A stretch of 64,000 bases of DNA from Bog-473 sp036489775 (GTDB lineage Bacteria; Actinomycetota; Acidimicrobiia; Acidimicrobiales; RAAP-2): assembly GCA_036489775.1 (NCBI GenBank), contig DASXFC010000029.1:1-64000 (forward strand), in the 5' to 3' direction. A program made the translations under genes and the position numbers. The notes under the pieces were generated by a model that worked only from the letters and a program-made list of their open reading frames with translations, was not told the DNA's origin and ran no database searches. Shown in pieces: positions 24,494 to 33,001 of the stretch (position 1 is its first letter; the number at the start of each line of letters is the position of its first letter).

Positions 24494-25069
24494 TTACGAG
24501 TCCGAGGGTGACCCCACCACGTCGTCCGCCGCGTCGAAGGTCCGGGCCCGCAGCTCGGAGAAAATGTGCTCCATGGTGCGCCGCCGGGTCGGTCGTTCCA
24601 GTTGCTGCATGCCGATCAGGGTGGCCAGCGAGATGGTGGCCAGCAGTCGCGCCTGCTCCTCGGGCCGTCCGGCATCCGTTCCGGCTGCGGTCAGGTGATC
24701 CAGCCGGGCCTGGTCGACCCGGTGCACCACCTCGGCCACCATAGGGTCGCTCCAACTCCAGGCCCGGATGGCCGCCTCGGCATCGTGAGGCAGGCCCACC
24801 GCGATCCCTTGGAGCAATTCGAACCGCTCGGCGCTGTCGGTGATGGACTCGGACAGCGCGATGAGCCGGGTGGCGTGTTCGCTGGCCCAGTGTTCGAGCA
24901 GCCCCTGGTTGAACGTGGGCAGGTCGTTGAAGTGGTGGTAGAAGGAACCCTTGGTCACTCCCAGCCGCTGGCACAGCGCGGCGACGGTCAGCCCGGACGG
25001 TCCCCGCTCGGCCAGGACGTCGAAGGCGGCGTCGTAGTAGTCGACGGAACTGAGTCCCTCCGGCGGCAC
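24494..25069 (-). CDS. TetR-family transcriptional regulator
   Basis: 191 residues from a GTG eight bases after the P450 stop. The helix-turn-helix is AALCQRLGVTKGSFYHHFND (about 30-50), the standard TetR signature, while the C-terminal ligand domain is divergent. It lies between the P450 and alcohol dehydrogenase genes, all on the minus strand, so it is probably autoregulated with them through the 32-bp palindrome at 26344-26375. N-terminal extension before the HTH is only about 10 residues. The ligand is unknown. Confidence 0.87.
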   Translation of the reverse strand: MPPEGLSSVDYYDAAFDVLAERGPSGLTVAALCQRLGVTKGSFYHHFNDLPTFNQGLLEHWASEHATRLIALSESITDSAERFELLQGIAVGLPHDAEAAIRAWSWSDPMVAEVVHRVDQARLDHLTAAGTDAGRPEEQARLLATISLATLIGMQQLERPTRRRTMEHIFSELRARTFDAADDVVGSPSDS

Positions 25070-25077
25070 GACGAGGT

Positions 25078-26328
25078 TTAGCGGACCGAGTAGCGGATGG
25101 GCAGCGTCTTGAGCCCGCCCACGAACACCGTCTTGGACGACTTGGGCGTGCCGGCCAGCTCGATGGTGTCGGCCCGGCGCAGCAGCTCGGCGAAGATGGA
25201 CCGCGTTTCCAGCCGGGCCAGCTGCGCGCCCAGGCAGAAGTGCGGGCCGAAGCCGAAGGCCAGATGCTTGTTCGGCGTCCGCCCCACGTCGAAGCGGAAC
25301 GGGTCGTCGAACACCGTTTCGTCCCGGTTGCCCGACAGGTAGGCCAGGTAGAGCGACTGGCCTTCCTCAATGGTCACTCCACCCACCTCGGACGTCTCGC
25401 TGGCCGTCCGCATGAACTCCTTGACCGGGGTGACCCAGCGGATCATCTCTTCGACCGCGGTCGGGAGCAATGAAGGGTCCGCCTGGAGCCGGGCCAGTTG
25501 GTCGGGGTGCTCCAGCAAGCCCAGCAGGCCGCCGGCGATGGTCGAGCTGGTGGTGTCGTGCCCGGCCGTGGCGATGATGACGTAGTACGAAGCCAGGTCC
25601 ATGTCGGGGATGTAGCCATCGCCCACCTTGGCGTTGGCCAGCGCCGAGGCCAGATCGTCAGTCGGGTGCTGGCGCCGCGCCGCCGTCAGCTCCGTGAAGT
25701 ACTGAAAGAAGTCGAGCAGCACGGCGAACTGCTCCTGCAGGTCGGTCGAGCGGCGCAGGTCCTCGTCGTCACCGCCGAAGAGCTCCTGGGTCAGCATCAG
25801 CATGCGGTCGAAGTCACTCTCGGGCAGCCCGAGCAGGGACAGGATCACGTAGAGCGGATAGTGCACGGCGACGTCGCGGACGAAGTCGCACTCGCCGCCC
25901 AGCTCCACCATGCGGTCGACGAACTTCACGGCCAGCTCGTTCATGCGCTCCTCGAGCTTGCGCAGCGCGTTGGGTTGGAACCAGGTCGCCGCCACCGCCC
26001 GGTAGGCCTTGTGATCAGGCTCGTCCATGTGGATGAGTGTCCGCAGCACTTGACCCTGGGCCTCGGCCAGCGCCTCGGCCTCCGCGGTCGCCAGCAGCGG
26101 TCGCGGCGCGCTCAGGAAGCGCGCGTTGTCCCGCTCGATATCCATGATGTCCGCATGCCGCGTCACCGCCCAGAACGGCCGGTACCCCGGTTGGTCCACC
26201 CAGTGCACCGGGTCCTCGCGTCGCAGCAAGGTGGTGGCGGCGTGGAACCGCTCTTCCTCGGCGTAGGCGCTCGGGTCGGTGAAGACCTTCCCGGCGTCGT
26301 GGACACTCAAATCCGTCGTGGCTGTCAT
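25078..26328 (-). CDS. Cytochrome P450 monooxygenase
   Basis: 416 residues from the ATG at 26328. All P450 hallmarks are present: I-helix ATAGHDTTSS (about 253-262, acid-alcohol pair replaced by Asp-Thr-Thr as usual for AGxDTT), ExxR in EEMIRW (294-297), and the haem-binding FGFGPHFCLG with Cys365. It is a soluble bacterial class I enzyme needing ferredoxin and reductase, neither of which is adjacent. Features such as WFQPNALRKLEERMN and HLAFGFGPHFCLGAQLARLE resemble actinobacterial sterol/fatty-acid-type families (CYP125/142 neighbourhood), but I cannot assign the family. It is first in an operon with TetR and a mycothiol-type alcohol dehydrogenase. Confidence 0.9.
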   Translation of the reverse strand: MTATTDLSVHDAGKVFTDPSAYAEEERFHAATTLLRREDPVHWVDQPGYRPFWAVTRHADIMDIERDNARFLSAPRPLLATAEAEALAEAQGQVLRTLIHMDEPDHKAYRAVAATWFQPNALRKLEERMNELAVKFVDRMVELGGECDFVRDVAVHYPLYVILSLLGLPESDFDRMLMLTQELFGGDDEDLRRSTDLQEQFAVLLDFFQYFTELTAARRQHPTDDLASALANAKVGDGYIPDMDLASYYVIIATAGHDTTSSTIAGGLLGLLEHPDQLARLQADPSLLPTAVEEMIRWVTPVKEFMRTASETSEVGGVTIEEGQSLYLAYLSGNRDETVFDDPFRFDVGRTPNKHLAFGFGPHFCLGAQLARLETRSIFAELLRRADTIELAGTPKSSKTVFVGGLKTLPIRYSVR

Positions 26329-26343
26329 GGCGGCACCCCCACT

Positions 26344-26375
26344 CGTCGTTCCATACCCCATGGTATGGAACGACG
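26344..26375. promoter_or_regulatory. Probable TetR operator, 14-bp perfect inverted arms
   Basis: CGTCGTTCCATACC (26344-26357) and GGTATGGAACGACG (26362-26375) are exact reverse complements separated by CCAT, a 32-bp site. It begins 16 bp upstream of the P450 start codon, the right place to repress the P450-tetR-adh operon. Size and symmetry suit one or two TetR dimers. Confidence 0.75.
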
Positions 26376-26400
26376 GAGAGCGCGTCAATGCATCAGCGGG

Positions 26401-26640
26401 TCAGTGCCCTTCCTCACCTGTTTCGCCCCGGCTCCGGCCTCGCCAGGCGCTGGCCACCAGGAAGGTGGTGACCAGGAGGGGCAACACATAGGCCGCCACG
26501 GTGGCCGCGTGCTGGTGTCCTAACACGAAGGCCAGGGCCACCAGGAAAGCCGTGGCCACCGCGACCTCCGGCGTATCGCCCACCAAGAAGTCCCACCAGA
26601 AGTGCCCGAAGGCCCGGATCCCCTTCACGATCGTCTTCAC
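26401..26640 (-). CDS. Small two-helix membrane protein
   Basis: 79 residues: MKTIVKGIRAFGHFWWDFLV, then a hydrophobic segment VAVATAFLVALAFVL, a short HQH turn, a second segment VAAYVLPLLVTTFLVAS and a charged tail rich in Arg/Glu. It starts seven bases after the stop of the COG4280-like gene, so the two are almost certainly cotranscribed and may act together. No motif identifies a function. The FWWDFLVGDTPEVA stretch before helix 1 is shared, as far as I recall, with small partner proteins found next to similar permeases. Confidence 0.7.
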   Translation of the reverse strand: MKTIVKGIRAFGHFWWDFLVGDTPEVAVATAFLVALAFVLGHQHAATVAAYVLPLLVTTFLVASAWRGRSRGETGEEGH

Positions 26641-26647
26641 GGCGCCG

Positions 26648-27430
26648 TCAGCTTCTCTGTCGCCCGGTCGTCGGTGCCTGTTGGGTCCGCAGGAAGGCCG
26701 CCGCGCTGATCATGACCAGAGCGAAGAATCCGATCAGCACGGGGATGGCCAGGTCGTCGCCGGGCCAATGGACGCCGGCCCCCTCGCCCACCCAGAACGT
26801 CCCGAAGCTGGTCAACATGACCCCGACCAGGGCCTTGATCGTGTTCTCGGGTACCTCGGACAGCTGACGGGCCACCACCAGGCCGAGCAGCCCCACCACC
26901 AGCGCGGCCGCGGCGGCCGCCAGGGCGGCCAAGCCCAACCGGTGCTGGGCCGCGCCCAGGCTGATCACGATCATCACGACCTCGCAACCCTCGAGGAACA
27001 CCCCCTTGAAGGCCACGACGAAGGCCAGCGAGTCGCGCCGACGCCCCCGCCCCGTCCCCGCCACCCCGTCGCCCGATCCGTCCCCGCCCAATTCCGCCAC
27101 CGTCTCGGCGTAGATGGCATCTTCGTCGTGCATGGCCTTGTGACCGCTCGAGCGCAGGATGGCCTTGCGCAGCCATCCCAACCCCAGCACCAGTAGGAGC
27201 GCGCCCACGATCACCCGCAGGGCGTCCAACGGGATGTAATGGATGATGGGCAGCCCCACGCCGGCCACCAGGACGGCCAGCACCAGTGCGGCCGCGCCGG
27301 CGCCCTCCAGGGCAGAGCGCCAGCCCCGGCTCACCCCGGCCGCCACGACGATGGTGAGCGCTTCCACCATCTCGACGGTGCTGGCTCCGAAGACGGCCAG
27401 AACCAAGATCACGGTCGACGACGTATGCAT
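26648..27430 (-). CDS. COG4280/FTR1-like multi-pass membrane protein
   Basis: 260 residues with about seven hydrophobic segments. Helix 1 carries FGASTVEMVEALTIVVAAGV and a later helix FKGVFLEGCEVVMIVISLG: two Glu-containing transmembrane motifs in each half, reminiscent of the REGxE motifs of FTR1 iron permeases and of other inverted-repeat metal transporters. This matches proteins annotated as COG4280 predicted membrane proteins. A cytosolic loop rich in Gly/Asp (LGGDGSGDGVAGTGRGRRR) separates the halves. Metal transport is an inference. It is followed by a small membrane protein and is divergent from the amidohydrolase. Confidence 0.68.
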   Translation of the reverse strand: MHTSSTVILVLAVFGASTVEMVEALTIVVAAGVSRGWRSALEGAGAAALVLAVLVAGVGLPIIHYIPLDALRVIVGALLLVLGLGWLRKAILRSSGHKAMHDEDAIYAETVAELGGDGSGDGVAGTGRGRRRDSLAFVVAFKGVFLEGCEVVMIVISLGAAQHRLGLAALAAAAAALVVGLLGLVVARQLSEVPENTIKALVGVMLTSFGTFWVGEGAGVHWPGDDLAIPVLIGFFALVMISAAAFLRTQQAPTTGRQRS

Positions 27431-27552
27431 AGTCCAGCGATAGTGTGCCAGGACGCTGGGGCGGGGCGATCCAACGCTCCCACCTGGGATGATGCATGCT
27501 GCAGCGCAGGCGAAGAGGGACCACGGGGAGCGAGCGGGAGGAGGTGCGCCAC

Positions 27553-28905
27553 ATGACCACGGACACCGACCAAGGCCGCAATTACGTCGTGGTCTCGGCC
27601 GACACCCACGCCTCGCCCGATAACCTCGACCACTTCCTGTCCTACGTGGACCCGGCCTACCGCGAGGCCGTCGCCACCTTCGGCGACATGTCCTCCCGGG
27701 CCATCTCCATGTTCGGCGGCTACGACCCCGGCGAGGTCGACGAGTCCGACCCCGTCCGCGCCACCGCCGCCCGCCGCCTGGCCGGCATGGGGGTCGACAC
27801 CGATGCCGCCGAGAGCTGGCTCGCTCGATACGGCACCGACTGGGTCATCCCCGGTGATGGCGACGGTCGCCGCCTGGCCGTGCTCGAGGAGCAGGGCATC
27901 CACGCCGAGGTCACCCTGCCCGGGCCAGTCCTGGCCGGCGGTCTCTCCCCGGCCATGTATCTCGGTGGTCACACCGACAAGGGCCTCGAAGTGGTGTGGC
28001 CGGCGCTGCATGGCTATATGCGGTGGTTGGCCGAATTCTGCGCGGCAGCACCGGGGCGGCGGGGCGGATGTATGCCCATTGACTTCCATGACATGGATCG
28101 GGCCGTGCAGGAAGTCGCCTGGGCCCGAGAGAACGGGATCTTCGGTGGCGTGATGCTGCCGGCCATGTCGGTGACCTCCAGACTCCCTGGTTACGCCGAC
28201 GATTACTACGACCCCTTCTGGTCGGCCTGTGAGGACCATCAGATGGTGGTCAACCTGCACACCGGTGCCTCGGGCTCGGCCACCGACACCAAATTCCTCT
28301 ATGACGCCGAACACGGCGGCATGCTCGGGCTGTACGAGGTCTTCGTGTTCACCCGCCGCCCTCTCTGGTTCATGATCTTCGGCGGGGTCTTCGACCGGCA
28401 TCCCGATCTCAAGGTCGTGGTGACCGAGAACGGGGTGCAGTGGCTCCCGTCCCTCATCCGCGACATGGAGAGCTTCTTCGACACCCACGGCGGCGCACCG
28501 GTCCGCTCCTATCTCAAGCTGCGACCCCGTGAGTACTTCGAGCGCCACGTCTACCTGGGTGGCTCGCTCATGAAGCGCTACGAAGCCGAGATGCGTAGCG
28601 AGATCGGTCTGGACAAGCTGATGTGGGGCGCCGACTACCCGCATCTCGAAGGGGCGGCCCCGGTACACCGGGACCTCTTGCGCTACGTCTTCGGCGGCCT
28701 CCCGGAGGACGACATCCGCAAGATGCTCGGGACCAACGCCTGCAACCTGTGGGGATTCGACCAGTCGGCCCTCCAATCAGTGGCCGACCGGGTGGGTCCC
28801 ACGGTGGCCGACCTGGCCCAGCCGCTGGCCAGCCATCAGATCGTCGACACGTTCAGCTGGACACTGGCCCGCCCAGTGCCATTGGCAGCAGAGAGGGTTG
28901 GATGA
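27553..28905 (+). CDS. Amidohydrolase-2-family metal-dependent hydrolase
   Basis: 450 residues from the ATG at 27553, nine bases after GGAGGAGG. The fold signature of the ACMSD/amidohydrolase-2 group is complete: SADTHASP at the N-terminus in place of D-x-H, VVNLHTGASG with a metal histidine, and GADYPHLEG with the catalytic aspartate near the C-terminus. Members are decarboxylases or hydrolases of aromatic or cyclic acids. The closest style is the large actinobacterial set found in catabolic clusters, function unassigned. The stop overlaps the start of a lipoprotein gene by four bases (ATGA), so the two are translationally coupled. Confidence 0.87.
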   Translation: MTTDTDQGRNYVVVSADTHASPDNLDHFLSYVDPAYREAVATFGDMSSRAISMFGGYDPGEVDESDPVRATAARRLAGMGVDTDAAESWLARYGTDWVIPGDGDGRRLAVLEEQGIHAEVTLPGPVLAGGLSPAMYLGGHTDKGLEVVWPALHGYMRWLAEFCAAAPGRRGGCMPIDFHDMDRAVQEVAWARENGIFGGVMLPAMSVTSRLPGYADDYYDPFWSACEDHQMVVNLHTGASGSATDTKFLYDAEHGGMLGLYEVFVFTRRPLWFMIFGGVFDRHPDLKVVVTENGVQWLPSLIRDMESFFDTHGGAPVRSYLKLRPREYFERHVYLGGSLMKRYEAEMRSEIGLDKLMWGADYPHLEGAAPVHRDLLRYVFGGLPEDDIRKMLGTNACNLWGFDQSALQSVADRVGPTVADLAQPLASHQIVDTFSWTLARPVPLAAERVG

Positions 28906-29378
28906 AGCGAATCAAGATTGCACTGGCCGGCGGGGTGTTCTCCGCCTTGCTGTTGGCCGCCTGTGGCGGCGGCGGCGGTGGGGCGGCCAACGTCAAGGTG
29001 CCCACGGGAGGGTTCGCGAACGATTCAGCTCTGGCCTCCACCATGGCATGGTTCCAACAGAACGACTTGGTCGTTGCCGCGCTGGGCAAGCGACCGACCT
29101 TCGGCCCCTTCACCGGTCACGTCAACTACGGACTGTTCTCCTCGGAGTGCACCGACTTCGAGGACGCCTACATCCAGGCCAACCAGCTGCCGGCCATCCC
29201 CAACTCGGGGGCCGACACCTTGTGGCGCCAGGCGCTGGCCGACTTCCGGGCCGCCATTTCGGATTGCGAAGGCGGGGTGGAGCACCGCAGCGTGTCCCTG
29301 ATGAAGGACTCCAACACGCAGCTGTCCAGCGGCGGCAACACCATGTCGTTACTGATTTTCGGCAAGAAGGGTCTCTGA
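28902..29378 (+). CDS. Small lipoprotein, coupled to amidohydrolase
   Basis: 158 residues starting MKRIKIALAGGVFSALLL, with the lipobox LLLAAC followed by a Gly run, so residue 21 or so should be the lipidated cysteine. The mature part has a globular pattern with three further cysteines and no known motif (TMAWFQQNDLVVAALGKRP, ALADFRAAISDCEGGVEH). It overlaps the amidohydrolase stop in an ATGA arrangement. A membrane-anchored substrate-binding or heme-type role is possible but nothing in the sequence shows it. Confidence 0.8.
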   Translation: MKRIKIALAGGVFSALLLAACGGGGGGAANVKVPTGGFANDSALASTMAWFQQNDLVVAALGKRPTFGPFTGHVNYGLFSSECTDFEDAYIQANQLPAIPNSGADTLWRQALADFRAAISDCEGGVEHRSVSLMKDSNTQLSSGGNTMSLLIFGKKGL

Positions 29379-29480
29379 TTCCCCCAGCCATCTTCTCGAC
29401 CTCTTATTGACCGGTCAGACTGGGCGCATCGATCTTCCGGCCGATAAACGGGACTCGATCACCGCCAAGGGGGTACGAGC

Positions 29481-30167
29481 ATGACCGTGACGCTTGTCAC
29501 CGGAGCCAACAAGGGCCTTGGTTACGAAACCGCCCGTCAATTGATTGAGCGGGGTCACACCGTGTATATCGGGGCGCGCCGGGTCGAGCTCGGTGAGGCC
29601 GCTGCCACAGCGCTGGGCGCCCGATTCGTGCAACTGGACGTGACTGATGACGCCTCAGTCACAACCGCCTTGGACGTGATCGCCAGTCGTGAGGGCCACC
29701 TCGATGTTCTTGTGAACAACGCCGGGATCAGCACCATGGCAGACGTCGACCCCCAGGTCGCGCTGACGGTCTTCGATACCAATGTGATCGGCATCATCCG
29801 TGTCACTCAGGCCGCCCTCCCGCTGTTGGAGACGTCCGAGAACCCGGTCGTGGTCAACGTCTCGAGCGCGCTTGGCTCGTTCTGGGCCGTCACCAATCCG
29901 GAGCGCCGCCAATTTCACTTCCCCTCCATCGTCTACGGCTCGAGCAAGGCCGCCGTATCGATGCTCACCGTTCAGTACGCCAAAGCTCGGCCTGATATCA
30001 AGTTCAATGCGGTCGAGCCGGGCTTCACCGCGACCGACCTCACACCAATGAGCGGGGCAGGACAGCCGGTCGAAGGGGGAGCAGCAGTCATCGTGCGCAT
30101 GGCCACCATCGGCCAGGACGGCCCCACGGGCACCTTCCAGGAGGGCGAGGCTGAACTCGGCTGGTAA
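29481..30167 (+). CDS. Short-chain dehydrogenase/reductase (carbonyl-reductase-like)
   Basis: 228 residues with GTACGAGC and AAGGGGG before the ATG. TGANKGLG at 7-14 is the variant glycine motif of the carbonyl-reductase-type SDRs, followed by LDVTDDAS, NNAG (about 74-77), NVSSALGS with the serine, and YGSSKAA as the YxxxK site. Ends with VEGGAAVIVRMAT. It is probably NADPH-dependent because GARR follows beta-2. Substrate unknown, and it stands alone in orientation with 100 bp free upstream. Confidence 0.87.
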   Translation: MTVTLVTGANKGLGYETARQLIERGHTVYIGARRVELGEAAATALGARFVQLDVTDDASVTTALDVIASREGHLDVLVNNAGISTMADVDPQVALTVFDTNVIGIIRVTQAALPLLETSENPVVVNVSSALGSFWAVTNPERRQFHFPSIVYGSSKAAVSMLTVQYAKARPDIKFNAVEPGFTATDLTPMSGAGQPVEGGAAVIVRMATIGQDGPTGTFQEGEAELGW

Positions 30168-30215
30168 CAGGCCGAACTGGAATGCGATTGACCCGGTAGG
30201 CGACGTAGCCTCAAC

Positions 30216-30725
30216 GTGGTGAAACTGAAGGCTTCGGACGACGGCACCTCGCGGCCCCGAGCGACGCGAGCCCAGGCCGTGGTGTCGTCTCTGGGCTCAT
30301 GGGTTGCCATCTTCGCTGTATTGCCCATCGCAATCGGACGACGAGACCGCAAGGCCGGGTGGAAGGCAGGTCGTCCCGGACTCATAAACCGCTTGGGGGT
30401 CCTGCCGCTGGGTCTGGGGGCTGCCGGCCTTGTGTGGTGCATGGGCGAGCACTATCGGCCCGGCGAGACAGTGGAAGTGAGCCTCGTACCCGAAAACCTC
30501 ATCGCCTCGGGCCCATATCGCTTCAGCCGAAATCCGATGTATGTCAGCGAACAAGCGATGCTTCTCGGGTGGGTCCTCTATTTCGGCAGTCCTCGGGTCA
30601 TGGGGTGCAGTGTCGCACTGGGCGGAGCCATGCGATATGCGGTTGGTCGGGAGGAACGCACCCTGATCGAGCAATTCGGCGATCAGTGGAAGGAGTACTC
30701 CGCCAAGGCTCCTCGCTGGCTATGA
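30216..30725 (+). CDS. Isoprenylcysteine carboxyl methyltransferase-like membrane protein
   Basis: 169 residues with three or four hydrophobic segments and the family signature LIASGPYRFSRNPMYVSEQ followed by EERTLIEQFGDQWKEYSAKA PRW at the C-terminus, which binds S-adenosylmethionine in ICMT/PEMT-type enzymes. In bacteria these methylate small lipids, fatty acids or unknown substrates. Its last codons overlap the phosphotransferase start (ATGA), so both are made together. It sits in a lower-GC stretch of accessory genes. Confidence 0.85.
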   Translation: MVKLKASDDGTSRPRATRAQAVVSSLGSWVAIFAVLPIAIGRRDRKAGWKAGRPGLINRLGVLPLGLGAAGLVWCMGEHYRPGETVEVSLVPENLIASGPYRFSRNPMYVSEQAMLLGWVLYFGSPRVMGCSVALGGAMRYAVGREERTLIEQFGDQWKEYSAKAPRWL

Positions 30726-31639
30726 CCCCTGACCCCGAGGGCGCTCGCTCCATCGTGACCGAAGTCCTCGGCCGAGACCCAGGACCTATGGCCGCCACTC
30801 GAAGTAGTTCCCACCACGTCTACGTCGGCTCGGATGTCGTCGTAAAGGTCATTGATGCGGACAGGCACTCGCGTCTTGACCGAGAGGTCAGGCTCGCGCC
30901 TCACGTGCCCTCCGGTCTCACGGCCCCTTTTCTCGCCAGCGGCCACTACCGGCTGGGAACCCGAGACGTCCGCTACGCCTGCTTTGCCCGTATGCCGGGG
31001 AAAGCCCCAGGCATGGGCATGCCCGGGGTCGACTCCGCGAGCGCACGCACTTTGGCCGAGAGTGCGGTCCTGCTGCTTTCAGGAATGCACCGCTGGATTC
31101 CGACGAGCCAGGCCAAGCAGACATTGGGGGAACCTCTCGATCACGGCGGTTTCGTCAGCCAAGCTGCACTTTTTGCCGAACTGGACAACCTGGCCGGTGC
31201 GGACCGACTCGGGATCGTGCCGAGCCATCTGATCGACGGTCTGCTGGCGATTGCAGAGCGAGCCCCGTTGCAGGCACGGGCGGTGGTCCCAGTTCACGCG
31301 GATTGTCATTGGGGGAACTGGCTCGCGTGTGATGGAAGCGTCACAGCATTGCTGGACTTCGAATGGGCTCGCTTCGGTGAACCGGTCGATGACTGGTTCT
31401 TCTTGGTCCGCTACAGCGGCCCCCACATGGAAGCCGTTCTCGAGGTCATTTCGCGTGCCACCGGATCTTCTTCGGACGACCTGCGAGCTGAGTGCGAGGT
31501 CCGCGAAGCGGCGTACCTCGCATCCGACCTCCGCATTGCCATTGAACGAGGAGATGCCTCATCGCAAATGGCTTTGGATCGTCTCAGTGCACTCGAGGAA
31601 CTCGTTGTCGGGCGCTACTGGTGGGGCCACGCCCCGTGA
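30722..31639 (+). CDS. Aminoglycoside-phosphotransferase-family kinase
   Basis: 305 residues overlapping the preceding stop by four bases. The kinase-like core shows VVVKVIDAD (about 40-46, ATP-anchoring Lys), the Brenner motif HADCHWGNWL (His192, Asp194, Asn199) and LLDFEWARFGEP with the metal-binding Asp212. Members phosphorylate aminoglycosides, choline, homoserine or other small alcohols; the ligand cannot be told and resistance should not be assumed. Coupling to an ICMT-like methyltransferase hints at a two-step modification of one small molecule. Confidence 0.85.
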   Translation: MTPDPEGARSIVTEVLGRDPGPMAATRSSSHHVYVGSDVVVKVIDADRHSRLDREVRLAPHVPSGLTAPFLASGHYRLGTRDVRYACFARMPGKAPGMGMPGVDSASARTLAESAVLLLSGMHRWIPTSQAKQTLGEPLDHGGFVSQAALFAELDNLAGADRLGIVPSHLIDGLLAIAERAPLQARAVVPVHADCHWGNWLACDGSVTALLDFEWARFGEPVDDWFFLVRYSGPHMEAVLEVISRATGSSSDDLRAECEVREAAYLASDLRIAIERGDASSQMALDRLSALEELVVGRYWWGHAP

Positions 31640-31788
31640 CGATGCTGGCGATCAACGGGTCCGGGAGAGCGTGGGGCCGCGATGTCACGCCTCGATAGCT
31701 CCTTTTATGACGCGTTCGATTTCGGCTTGGCTACCGCTGCTCCGCCCGTTTACTTGCAGCTCTGATCCCGACTTGTGGAGTCACGGCT

Positions 31789-32262
31789 TCAGCGCCGGCG
31801 TTTGGCCTGGAAGTGAGGAACGCCAAATGGCAGAAAAGCCACGATTGCGGCGGCCAGCGCGACAAAGGCGCCCCAAGTCCAGCTGAATCCGGTCGGCTTG
31901 AGCAGGAAGGCGAGCACTACGAGGGCAACATTGACTCCGGTCATGAGGACCAGGAGTTGGTCCTTGGACATACGGCCCATCCCGGCGAGGTCGCCGACGC
32001 CGAACGCGGTGATCAGGACGTAGACCACCAGGACAATCGAGCTCAGTACCGCGATGGACAGCCAACCATGGACGCTGATTCCATCGGCGGAGAGGGGACC
32101 GACGCTGTACCAGGGCAGCCAAAAGGAGACCAGTTGCCGCGACTTCCCGGTGCGCTTGGGCGCTTGTCGCGGCATGACATGCGGCCTGATGGCGGCGCCA
32201 CACTTCGGGCAACGTGGCGTCCCCGGGAACACCTCAATCAGGCAGCGAGAGCAAGCGGGCAT
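31789..32262 (-). CDS. Zinc-ribbon membrane protein with four hydrophobic segments
   Basis: 157 residues from an ATG with an excellent GGAAGGAGG site. The first 25 residues are a zinc ribbon: CSRCLIEVFPGTPRCPKCGA. Four hydrophobic segments follow (about 42-58, 66-88, 100-118, 125-150), including GWLSIAVLSSIVLVVYVLIT. Such zinc-ribbon/membrane proteins are common and uncharacterised. It faces the phosphotransferase gene convergently with about 150 bp between that hold no gene I can support. Confidence 0.75.
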   Translation of the reverse strand: MPACSRCLIEVFPGTPRCPKCGAAIRPHVMPRQAPKRTGKSRQLVSFWLPWYSVGPLSADGISVHGWLSIAVLSSIVLVVYVLITAFGVGDLAGMGRMSKDQLLVLMTGVNVALVVLAFLLKPTGFSWTWGAFVALAAAIVAFLPFGVPHFQAKRRR

Positions 32263-32476
32263 CCAACCTCCTTCCTGCTGTCTGGGGCGCGCCAGCTCAG
32301 GCTACAAGTAGAAGGGGGTGTGATTTGTCCAGACGAATTTGGAACAACGGGCGGGCACGTCCCTCAAAAGCTTGATGTCGGTTTGCATCAGCAGCCTGCG
32401 TGTCGGTGCGCGATGCTGCTCGGGCCGAATCGTTCGAGGTTGGCCAGCTGGCCCGCCGCACCCTTAGGAGCCCACC

Positions 32477-32953
32477 ATGCCCGATACCGTCTATTTGCCT
32501 GACCGGATCGAAGTAACCCGGGCTATCCCGGCGCCAGCTGCCTCGATCTTCGACGTCGTGCGAAGTCCGGCAGGTCATGTGGCTATCGACGCCTCGGGAA
32601 TGTTGCAGAACTTCACCGGTGAGCCAGCGGAGAAGGTGGGTGACACGTTCGTCATCCATATGGACCGCGAGTCGCTCAATGACTTCCCGATGGGCAAGTA
32701 CGACGTAACCGTGCACATCATCCTCTTTGAGCGCGATAAGGAGATCGCATGGAATCTGGGACCTGATATTCCATTTCCGCACTTCTATGGTTACCGCCTC
32801 GATGCCAGTGAGGACGGGGTCACCAACGTCACGTCCTACTACGACTGGTCGAAAATCAGCGACGACATCAAAGACCGCTTTCCTATCGTGCCGGAGTCGG
32901 CCCTGCGCGCCACACTCGGGATCTTGGAACGAACGGTCAGAATGGGTCTATGA
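32477..32953 (+). CDS. SRPBCC-family protein
   Basis: 158 residues; the ATG follows TTAGGAGCCC. The START/Bet-v1-type fold is seen in the N-terminal IEVTRAIPAPAASIFDVVRS, the central VGDTFVIHMDRESL and the C-terminal helix ESALRATLGILERTV. It lacks a catalytic motif; many relatives are dimeric ligand carriers or cyclases. The lipoprotein gene follows 48 bp later on the same strand. Confidence 0.8.
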   Translation: MPDTVYLPDRIEVTRAIPAPAASIFDVVRSPAGHVAIDASGMLQNFTGEPAEKVGDTFVIHMDRESLNDFPMGKYDVTVHIILFERDKEIAWNLGPDIPFPHFYGYRLDASEDGVTNVTSYYDWSKISDDIKDRFPIVPESALRATLGILERTVRMGL

Positions 32954-33001
32954 CTTGAAGTTCGACTCTCCAGGGTCGGGGTCGGCAGAGGGTGGAAGGA
33001 C

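Noticed and set aside
28623..28901. Extension of the lipoprotein gene into the amidohydrolase
   Set aside because: The extension is another frame of the amidohydrolase; the ATGA start at 28902 gives a lipobox at the right distance.
30299..30721. Extension of the phosphotransferase gene
   Set aside because: Another frame of the ICMT-like gene; the start at 30722 overlaps its stop as expected for coupling.
30722..31639. Antibiotic-resistance call for the APH-family kinase
   Set aside because: The motifs are family-wide; nothing shows aminoglycoside specificity.
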